64,000 nucleotides of DNA, taken from Trichoplax adhaerens (Eukaryota; Placozoa; Uniplacotomia; Trichoplacea; Trichoplacidae). The DNA lies in NCBI RefSeq assembly GCF_000150275.1, contig NW_002060950.1, forward strand, positions 378,679 through 442,678, written 5' to 3'. Every line of letters begins with the position of its first letter. Positions within the stretch are counted from its first letter, which is position 1. A program made the position numbers and the translations under genes. Under the pieces are notes generated by a model. It searched no databases, was not told the origin of the DNA, and saw only the letters and a program-made list of their open reading frames with translations. Shown here piece after piece: positions 54,701 to 64,000 of the stretch.

Positions 54701-57700
54701 CTGTACAGTTTACAAAAGATCGTAAGAAACGGCGTTATATTAGTCAAAGTTGCTTTCATATCGAATTTGCACACGGCAAAAATAGTTTTTACTTTCACGT
54801 ACATGATACAGCAGCAAAATTTACATCTTCAATTCGATCAAGCTTATGTATTAACAAGCAAGCTTTTGATGCCCATTGACGCCTAACAAGTTGGAACCAC
54901 TCTACACTCAGCTGATCAGGATTTTCTATGAAGATAAATTTTAATTAATAGGAATTTTTTTATAGTTAGCGTAACCCACCTTAATGTGTAAAGCTTTTTG
55001 CATAATATGTTTACCTGCCAATCCTCTAGCAGCACTTATCACCTTTGGTGTAAGTTTTTCAACTGAATTGCTGGTAACATGAATTAACTTTACTTGCTCT
55101 TCCTTCTTCGAATTAGCAACAGCCGCATTGGCATACTTTTTTACTCTAGCTACACGAGCAGTTAATGTGTCAGCCTGAACCTGAAATGACTGCAAAAGCT
55201 GCATACCATGATTGCCACCATAAGATTTACTTATTGCAAGTGCAGCTCCAGCTAAATTGTCGACAGGTGAAGAAACATCTGCAGTGAGATCATCAACAAC
55301 AGCTGAAAGTAGATGAACCTGCATTTTTTGCAGAAATCAGATCAGACATTAGTTGATATTAGTAATAAAACATAAAAATATAGAATCAATGGATAAAAAT
55401 ATGTAATCTGCTGTTAAAGCTTAGAATATAGATACTGTAAATAAAGTCGAAATTTAAATATAACATACTTTTGATGCCCACTCTCGTTGTAATAAGGTCA
55501 ATCTTTCTGACGAAGCTTGATGCGCTGAGCCTTCTCGACTAGTCTTTTGAGATCCAGAAGTTTCAACCGCAATCCAGGCTAGATCCATTATTTCATGGGT
55601 TAAACGTTCAATTGCTTGCATGTTTGAACGAAAACTTTCAATTTTCTTAACTTCATCACAACTACAGAATTACGCATTATTTAAAAAAAGCTAAGCACTC
55701 TACCGTAAAGAAAATCAAAAGGATCGATAATAATAATACTTTTTCTACAGTAGTACCTAGAAATTGACGTTGTGCTTATTTCTTTTAATACATTACGGTA
55801 AGTATTGAGGGTTTTCGCTCTTTCGTGCACAGCTCGTCTATCGCCGAGTTGAGCTGCAGAAATCAATGCCTCTACTGGTGCTACGGTTCCTTTTATGATA
55901 CCATCAAATGCTTCCATCAACGATTTAACTTCTACCCCCCACTCACGACGTAATATCTCCAATTGAATTAGGAAACTTTCTGGCATCGAATTTTCTGAAG
56001 AAAGAAAAAATTTATTTCGTAGGACCAACATAAACTGGACACCGCTGCAATAAATTTCATAATTATACCTGATAAGTGTAAATGCAATGTTTTAGCGGTT
56101 GAGATCAGCAATTTCATTGTGGAGTTAACGCTGTCGATATGTTGTCTTATTAATATAATATGCTTTTTTAACAATTGTGAATGATGGTCTACTTCGAGAT
56201 CAAACGAGCTACCAAATGTTAAACTAAGTTCCTCCTCAGCAGCAGTGATAGTTGAAACAGCAATTTGCTGCAATTTCATGACGTATGTATGGAAGGCATC
56301 AATCTAGAAAAGGTTCATAATAGGTTATTTATGGCAACTATTACAAAATTAAGTTAAGATTACAATCTGTTAAGCGTTAATATAAATCTGAAACTAACAT
56401 GATTGTTAAGAACTTCAGCATTTCCTAGATGAGCAGTAGCAGCAACACGAGTTGCTGGTGTAGACCATCCGTCAATGAATTTATCAACATCCGCAGCTAA
56501 TACTTGCATTTTGAAGGACCAATCCTGGCCCCGGACACGAAGTTGATCAGTAATTTCTCTTCTGTTTCTATTAACAACTGCTAACTGCGCTGCACTAATA
56601 ACCTGAGGAGCTAGCTTCCGCAATTCCATAATCGTCTGAATAACCAGACTATATTAATTGAAACGCATTTAAAGGATTTAAATTAAAATATATTGGGGAA
56701 AACAGACGGTTTGCAAGATAACTACGTAGTTTATGGAGGTAGCAATTACTAAATTCTAAGAAATAATCATGCCTTTTATCTTTGCTAGTTGAGCGATCGG
56801 AAGTTATTTGAGCTAGATCTGACAATTTCTTGCTAGCATCAGAAATTAGCGAACAAATTCCAGAAATATCTTCACCATTGACCGATGCATCCACTAAACG
56901 TGATATTGGAGAAGCAAATACTTTTGGTGCTGCTGAAGCCATAACTTCATCCGCATCGCCTATAGCAAAATCAAACGTTATCATGGAACAGATTTATATT
57001 ACTATTCAGATTACACTGTAGAAGTAACCATTACAATTATTAACTGTTTTGCGTACCTATCTCGGAGATGATATTTTTATAAAGATAATCGTATTCAATA
57101 GTTTCATTCTGTGAAGAAATACTTTTGGAATCATCCTTGCTTCTGTCATCATAAAGATCTTGGTCGTTGGTACTTCTGGGCTTCGCCATGTTCGAATGTC
57201 CAAACGATGGACTCAAGCGTGAGGTAGGCTGATTTGAGATATTTCTGGTATGGTATCGGCTTGGAGGACCGCGAGCGTTTACTTCGCTATCTAATGTTAT
57301 AATAGTTATATATAGTACCATAAACAACTCTAAGAAGCGTATTGAATATAGTGACTCTATAATTCCTTAATGTCTTCTTATAATACTACATCAACTGACT
57401 TGGTAGTTGTGATGAAACCAAATTTCGATCAGGTAACCGCCTTGGGGAGTCATCAGTGTAATTGGAAGGAGCTCTGTCTCTTCGTGAACTGTCTTCTTGA
57501 TTGCTGCCTATAAGGGAAGCATAAGCCATTGGAATACTATTGAGTACGCACGCTAAAAGTGCCAAGAGCAAGTTCTAATTAATGCAATTGTACATATATA
57601 AATACATGTATTATGTACCCGCAAATTGAGGTATAAAAATTGCACATAGTTCTCTCATAGTTTCTAATATTCTATTGGTTATATCCAGAAATTGTTGTTG

Positions 57701-60700
57701 CCGGTCATAATCTTTGATATCACTTATGACTGCAGTTAAGGTGATCTTAAGTTGCGGTATAACTGAAAAGTTCAATATTAAAGGAGATTGATTTTGTAAA
57801 ATTTAGAATGATAAAAATAAAATGATAAAAGATCGGAAACGCAGGATGCAGTAATTAGCTATATAGAAAGCAATAATTACTCACTCGATTCAATTTCTGC
57901 TCCAATATTTTCTACTTTTTGATAGTAGCGGTTATCCAAATCAGGTAGCTCTACGCTACGAACTAAGTCCATAGCTCTTTCTAAACACTTTCCGGCATGG
58001 TTAGCATACTTCGCTACAATATCCTTTTCTTGACTTCGTAAACCATCTTGACATTGTCTAATGTTACTATAAATCTCTACTTCTGCAATGTTGATACAAT
58101 CACTGGTAACATTAGAAATTATTATTTCACAAAAATTACTTGTTTAGCATACATAATAGTAACAGTAATGATTTACCTGAAATTTTTAGAAATTTTATAA
58201 CATCGACTATTTTATCTACAGCGGTGACCATCTGTGTTAACCTTTCCATCCAATTGTTACAGACATTTTCTAGTTGAGTATAAAGCCTTTTATCACTAGG
58301 ATTCACACGCAGCATCCGAGAAGTTGTTAATACATCTCTAGTTAACTTTTCTAAAGCTTTAGCTGCTACGCGAATTCGCTGCACGCCTATTGTTACAATG
58401 CATCATATGCAGTAAAATAAATGGATTAGATACCTTTACAGGGCGCCACATTTATTCATGATGATGATTTGTGCGCAAATGTAATCTTGACAATTCAAAA
58501 CTTACAAATAGAATCGCCAAAAAATGAAGCACAGTTAGCTACTTCAAGTATTCTTTCAGCAATGTTTTGAAAGTTATTCTCGTTCTTTGTTACAGTGTAG
58601 TTGCTCTAATTTTAAAAGATATCTATATATGATTGCACATTTCTTACAGCACATCCACTATTAAATTTTTATTACAATCAATGATAATCGATTATCACTA
58701 GATAATAAAATTAAATGCAATATTCAAGAAACATACGATTCTTACCGGTATACCAGATCTTCTATCGTACAGTAGCAACTCAATTGATGAATTTGTATCG
58801 GCTAAGGTGTCAACAATATGATAAGTTGTAACTTCTTTTACTGTTATCATGAGGTCATGCAGTTCCATCAACAGTCTTTCACTACGCATATCGAATAACC
58901 CTCTTTACAAGATATTTATAGAGCAATTAATATATTTCCCAAGTACAATTATGAAGAAACATTTACTGAATCATTACTAGAATAACTACCTATCAGCAGC
59001 AGTACCATTATCGTTTAGCTCATTGCGAACGTGGAGAACCTAACATCATACGAAAATCATGCTAAAATTAGAATATGTATAATACAAAAAGCTAATGTAC
59101 GCAAATTAATATCAACATACTTTTTCAGCTTGTTCTACAATATCATCCCTTCTCTTTTCACGACTCAAACGAGCGACTTTCATGCTTGCACGAATAATGC
59201 ACGATACATATAGATCAAGCTCACCATTAATACTTCTTGTTGATGGACTGAAGGCATCAGTCAGTAACTGCCGAATCTATCATGGTATTTCGAATTCGTT
59301 TATCATTATGTTGCTATTTAATCATAATTTAGTTATAGGATTATTTGTTACCTTATCTAGGCAAAATATAAATTCTCCCGACTCATCGTCATCAGGTGAT
59401 GGTCCATCTTGGCGGCGTTGTACAGTTCGTATTATATCTGCAGATGCAACACGAATTTGACCAGCAGCATATTCTTTATTCGTCTAAAAGATGAGGAGTG
59501 TAGCATAGAATTAATATTAAATTTCATGTCTTTTAAATATTTATATTTCGCTATTCAACAACGATCGATACATTTTATACTAAGTTTATCATTCCTATCA
59601 CAATCAAAGCTATGAAACATATACTATTCTTGCGTACAGCAACTTCTAGTATGGTATTAATCAATTAAAGCTATGAATCGACCTTTCCTTCTTCATTCAA
59701 TCCAGAAGCAATTTGCGACTGCATTAAGCGCGATAAGATTACTGCATTTTCTTGCATTGTTTTTAGCGATCTGACTAGCGTTTCACGACAAGTTTTATTA
59801 ATCAATTCCTATATCAAAAAAGCCAATAAAAACCTTACATCCTTCATATGCTACTGTACTATCATTAATATGCAGTATTTTATATAAATTAATCGATCGC
59901 TCCACTTCTATATAATAAGTGTAAACAATTTAACAGCTAATTTTCTACGCTTTAAATTTATGGTTACACAATATACAAAGAAAGGGCTTCCAAAATAATT
60001 AATTTAATTTAATTCTTAATACATATGGAACATACTTTTTGCCGCTTGTTGACAAGATCCAGCAGCAATCTCACTATAGTAGTGAAATCCTAATTAGAAA
60101 GCAATACAATCATGTTAGTTGAAGTATTACACTTTCATAGTCTCTTTGATAGAGATTATAATCATTTTTATCCGTAATAATCATTAAATTAAACTTACAA
60201 CCAAAGCTTTGGTTAACTTTTGCATTGTATCGCACTCTTCAACTAACGTTACGTAGTTCATTAACTGATTGGCAGCAAATACAATTTGACGTATTTTGCT
60301 AGCATCTGTTGTAACTAACACCTTGAGAAAGGGATAGAAATAAACCATAAGGGCATTGGATAATATAATTAATTGGAAACGCACGTTATGTACAAAATAA
60401 TAAGCTATAACAACAAATGAAATATTGACAAAAAACACATACACATACACTGACATTTATACAGTAGAAAGTTACGATAAGATCATTTATTAATATCAGT
60501 CTAAAATTTAGTTGGTAGCCTTACTTTGATAACACTTTCCAAGAGTTCACGAAAGTTAGTGACTAAGTTGGCTAAACCGGATTGAGAATGAGGATCACGT
60601 ACAAGTGTATGAGCAGCATTAAGTAAATTCTGCTCAATTGTTTTCAATTTTTCACATGCATTTCTCATATCAGCTTTAAGTTCCTATATGTTTTTATAGT

Positions 60701-61892
60701 AAGTAAATAATGATAATAATAATTATTAATATAGTAGTATTAAAATAGGTCGGAGTTAAAGTGTCAGTAAATTCTGCTATACAAATAATGCAAGCCTGGA
60801 ATTGATTCAATCACGTTCAATTAATTAGTGAACCATATGAGATCTAATTCAATTGACTTACAGAGTCATCAGATGTTGATATTGAAGTTACAGCATTTGC
60901 TTCGAGATTTTTGCAAGTGCTTACAAAGGAATTGACAACATCCAGCATATCAGGTATAGCAATGTTACTACGTTCAGCTTTCTCACTTAAAATAATAAGT
61001 TGCGACACCTAGCAAAAATAAAAGAAAATATTTAAGAGCTCAATCCAGTTAGCGTTGTACATTGAAGAGTAAAGAAAGGAAGGGTAAGACATAGATAGGT
61101 AAAAGAAAAATATCCATGAGCTTTACTAGCCAATATCGTAGTGCTCGCTAAGTATAGAGTATTGAGTAGAAAATTGTTTTACCGTACAGTATTATTAGTA
61201 GTCCAGTCTTTAAAGCGATGGATTTACGTTTAGACGATGTAAACAATGGTCAACATCACGATGTTGGCTAACATTCTATTATTTTGGCATCAGTAAGGTG
61301 AATTTCAAATGCCAATTGTATAACAATTATTACGTACCGTTATTAAGAGTTTTTTTAATTTTAATTAATTAATCGTGTGTTCGATTGTCTGCAGATAACC
61401 TATCTATAATTAACTATACTCGTAAATACGTTGTAACGTCCATCATCGCCCAAGGCGACCAAAGGAGGCATGTCACACAAACCGTTGTAAAATAGCAGAA
61501 TGTTTTATCTTATCTTATGACTAAACTCGGATCATATCAACTCTACGGCATCGTTATATCTCAATTAGAGCAGCACATAAAAGAAAATTTTAGTCAACTT
61601 GACTATACTGTATCAATTTGAAACCAACTCCTTTACACATTGACAGTAGTTGAACGTCAATTGGTAAGCTCAGTTCTTGTTATGAGCGTTCCCTTTTGAT
61701 CGTAGTTTGAATTTGATTCAATCTTGATCTACCGTAAGTGCTTTCATTTTACTACAAAATCGAACTTGAAGTCAGAATCATTCAACCCCATTATCTTACC
61801 CGAGCTGCAATTGGTGCAACCACTACTTCAATCCACTTCGTTTTAGATATAGACGATAACGTCGCTCCAACTATCGCGCTGTTCAAAGCCAT
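51781..61892 (-). CDS. VCL: Vinculin-family adhesion protein, enlarged (about 1,850 aa)
   Basis: Exons from 5': 61800-61892 (ATG; in-frame TGA upstream), 60862-61008, 60525-60683, 60199-60321, 60036-60089, 59683-59808, 59352-59483, 59121-59276, 58990-59039, 58746-58881, 58506-58605, 58177-58386, 57885-58082, 57619-57762, 57400-57507, 57057-57290, 56773-56959, 56399-56648, 56069-56303, 55757-55994, 55469-55661, 54980-55318, 54803-54911, 54424-54694, 53368-54283, 52688-52902, 52448-52550, 52246-52340, 52026-52092 and 51781-51963 (TAA). Vinculin links talin and catenin complexes to F-actin. The start TKWIEVVVAPIAARVSQL aligns with the vinculin head start (TIESILEPVAQQISHL). Catenin/vinculin bundle motifs recur, such as LAPQVISAA, LTPKVISAA and QWASK. 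The tail carries EEDGNFVIRAAKEMA and CTDKGNQEELRLCADQIQTI, close to the vinculin tail (CTDK...ISTQLK). Disordered linkers lie at about residues 610-723 and 1241-1636; vertebrate vinculin (1,066 aa) has only a short proline-rich one. The stop seen after DDSL at 53347 lies in an intron. Junctions at 57400, 56773 (GC donor) and 52246/52092 are uncertain. Alpha-catenin is less likely because the tail fits vinculin better. Confidence 0.87.
53368..54694 (-). other. Ser/Asn/Gln/Pro-rich disordered linker of the vinculin-like protein
   Basis: Exons 54424-54694 and 53368-54283 encode about 396 residues of low complexity, with PPRAS and LPTYPQQTLP, many Ser, Asn and Thr, and few hydrophobic clusters. 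It sits between the last helical head repeat and the tail, the same place as the proline-rich hinge of vinculin but several times longer. The donor after ARSVV is a strong GTAAGT, so the linker joins the tail exon in frame. Confidence 0.75.
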
Positions 61893-61978
61893 ATTTGACG
61901 CTGTGCTTGTTTTAGGATATTTTTCTTCTCGTAGGCGCTTTGATCAGAGTTTTGCAATTTTGAACGCCTTTTTACTGT
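61893..61978 (-). promoter_or_regulatory. Putative 5' leader and promoter edge of the vinculin-like gene
   Basis: Only about 86 bp separate the start codon (61892) from GTAC cluster 3. The frame is closed by an in-frame TGA upstream of the ATG with no other ATG between, which supports the chosen start. No TATA box was identified with confidence. Confidence 0.35.
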
Positions 61979-63052
61979 CCTGTACTGTATACTATACTGT
62001 GTACAATACAGCAGTGTAGTGCCTGTACAGTACGTTACGTTACAGAAATGAGACGATCTTTTCTACTGGACTGGACTAGGTACTGCTGTGTACAGTACGG
62101 TACAGTACATTGTCAACTCACGATTGAGCTATGCACTGTATACTACAGTAGATTGTACAGTACTCCTGTACAGTACTGTACAAATTTATCCCGTTATTGT
62201 AAGTTCGTAACGTAACGGTCAGTCAAATAACCGGGGATTACCATGTCAACTGTGCTGTAAATTGCAGAATCTGTATTACTAAAATTTCAATTTATTGCTG
62301 CAGATACATCATTTTGCATAATATTGTACTGTAAGCAGAAGAAGCCGCCAATAATAGCAGTAATGATATAAAATTACTATTGGAGCAGCAATGATGTCAA
62401 GATTTCGTGGATCACATGATCCAAGCTGTTACCATCGCGACGCGTGGTCTGCTCATTTTACCTCAGTTTATACGCAATTTTGGCATAAGTACAGTACTGT
62501 ACAGTACTTGACTCTGAGTTATACTGTACTGTACACTGTAAAGCAGTACCGTACGGCTGTACAGTACCGCAGAGATACTGTAGTACAGTACGACCAGACC
62601 AGACCATAAAGAGACCATCAATGATTATCAAAGACACGAGTTCTGTACTGTACTGTACGGTACGGTACTGTACAGTACAGTACACCAGGATTGTTGAAAT
62701 GTAATGTTTAATACTGTACAACTGTACTGTACACTGAACAGCTTGACCATTTAGTGTACAGTACTGTACTGTACTGTACTTTAGTGCACGCATGCATTTC
62801 CAGTACGCGCAATGACTTTCCAGTACACGCATGCATTTCCAGTACCTGCAAGACTTTCCAGTACATACTGTATATGCGTGACATTTCCTAAAGTACTGTA
62901 CAGTGTACTGTACAGTACTGTACTGTACAGTATTCAAAGTTTTACAGTGCATCATTTACAGTACAGTACTGTAGCCCACCCTATTGTATAGTACTGTACA
63001 GTACAGTACAGTACACCGTGATTTACGGGACTGTACACTCAGTGTACTGTAC
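61979..63052. repeat. GTAC-palindrome cluster 3, upstream of the vinculin-like gene
   Basis: This is the largest cluster: over 1 kb with many TACTGTACAGTACTG strings, mixed with unique spacers. Densest parts are 62485-62580, 62640-62780 and 62880-63020. Within it, 62786-62866 holds two to three short units of CATGCATTTCCAGTAC and GACTTTCCAGTAC. Palindromy makes every frame look like VQYCT-type protein, which is not coding. Confidence 0.88.
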
Positions 63053-63427
63053 GGTGTAACAGGTGTAACAATACAGCTCAGTACAACACTCCTGAGGTTT
63101 CGTTTTTGAGCGAGCGCACTTTTCCGATGTTAACCGGAGATGGAATAATATGAAATTTTCGATTTTAAAGTTTTTAACTGCTATGTATAGTACGAAATTA
63201 TAGCTCGTATTAATGTATCTTTGGTATGCGGACCAGGTACAACATGCAGTGATAAGAGGATACGGTAATAACGATGAGTAGCACAAGAATATTCATAAAG
63301 GTTCTACTAGCCACAGATAACCAGTTCCAAAATTTCAATTTCTTATACGATATCTGTAGCTATCCATATATCTAAATGCATATACGCTTAAACTACATTT
63401 CAGCGATTAAGCCATTTTCTTCAAGTT
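63053..63427. other. Unique AT-rich spacer with no feature recognised
   Basis: It lies between GTAC cluster 3 and the terminal tandem repeat. The 87-codon minus-strand frame overlapping it draws its 5' half from this spacer and its 3' end from GTAC repeats, and has no similarity I recognise. Confidence 0.4.
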
Positions 63428-64000
63428 ACCCCTTTATTATTACGGTATAATCATGTAATTAGAATAAAATAAATCGTTCCTCATCCATATCATACCTTTA
63501 GTAACCATCTATTGCTTATAGGGTAATTGTAGCCTTACAAGATTATTAGCTATCTTCTTAATTTTGACTCCTTCATTACCGCGTATAATCGGATAATTAG
63601 AATAAACAATCTGTTACTCCTTTATTATTACGGTATAATCATGTAATTAGAATAAAATAAATCGTTCCTCATCCATATCATATCTTTAGTAACTATCTAT
63701 TGATTGTAGGGTGATTGTAGCCTTACAAGATTATTAGCTATCTTCTTCAATTTTACTCCTTTATAGCCACGTATAATCGGATAATTAGAATAAACAATCT
63801 TCATCCATATCTTATCTTTAGAAATCATTTCTCTTGCATGTAGGTGCGCTGTTGCGCTTACTTATATAATCAGATGTATGCCTTGTTGACGAGTGTAGGA
63901 TATAAGGAAGTTACCACCTAGTAGGATTCTCAGTTTACGAATAAATCTTTGACACTACAATCTTCTTGTATTTTACTCCTTCATTACTACGGCATAAACA
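63428..64000 (+). repeat. 188-bp tandem repeat, continuing beyond the window
   Basis: CCTTTATTATTACGGTATAA occurs at 63431 and again at 63619 with nearly identical flanks (CATGTAATTAGAATAAAATA, then ATCGTTCCTCATCCATATCA). Half-units with CGTATAATCGGATAATTAGA recur near 63580 and 63769. The last 25 bases (TTACTCCTTCATTACTACGG) begin another unit, so the array extends past the window edge. Confidence 0.88.

Noticed and set aside
51781-61892. Alpha-catenin or alpha-catulin as the identity of the large minus-strand adhesion gene
   Set aside because: The N-terminus aligns with the vinculin head start and the tail has CTDK...ISMQLKML as in vinculin. Catenin matches are limited to motifs shared by the superfamily.
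62391-63286. Open frames of 72-165 codons on both strands in GTAC cluster 3
   Set aside because: Repeat-derived Cys/Tyr/Val/Gln strings, identical in kind to those at 7 kb and 48.8 kb.

Overview
This window is AT-rich nuclear DNA from an intron-rich animal or close animal relative. Evidence for this is the gene content (vinculin-family protein, TIA-1-type RNA-binding protein, epsinR/CLINT1, ELMOD3, Pol II RPB2) and the many GT-AG introns, most of them 70-130 bp. The genes are close to vertebrate proteins in sequence. My best guess is an early-branching animal such as a placozoan, but that is inference. There are no bacterial-type operons, tRNA or rRNA genes, CRISPR arrays or recognisable transposon proteins. 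Most long open reading frames are single exons; I rebuilt the genes by matching splice sites and reading phase by eye.

Layout: (1) 743-5232 (+): guanylate-kinase-like exons run in matching phase into an ELMO-domain (ELMOD3-like) gene with a long disordered tail. (2) 5233-8132: intergenic DNA with a dense cluster of GTAC-palindrome repeats. (3) 8133-11728 (+): CLINT1/epsinR, with exon 1 not found. (4) 11729-24481: about 12.7 kb without recognisable genes, holding local tandem repeats. (5) 24482-39337 (+): a TIA-1/TIAR homologue of 11 coding exons, with very long 5' introns full of tandem repeats. (6) 39338-42442: intergenic DNA between convergent genes. (7) 42443-48593 (-): complete POLR2B (RPB2), 23 exons and 1,180 aa. 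(8) 48594-51780: intergenic DNA with a second GTAC cluster and small hairpin repeats. (9) 51781-61892 (-): a vinculin-family gene of about 30 exons and 1,850 aa, much longer than vertebrate vinculin. (10) 61893-64000: a third GTAC cluster followed by a 188-bp tandem repeat that runs off the window.

The genes do not form a pathway. They cover membrane traffic (CLINT1, ELMO-domain GAP), cytoskeletal adhesion (vinculin), RNA control (TIA-1) and transcription (RPB2). The most notable observations are the predicted GK-ELMO fusion, the placement of all three GTAC clusters at or near the 5' side of genes (two within about 110 bp of a start codon), and the enlarged vinculin with two disordered linkers. 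I found no convincing wholly new biological system.
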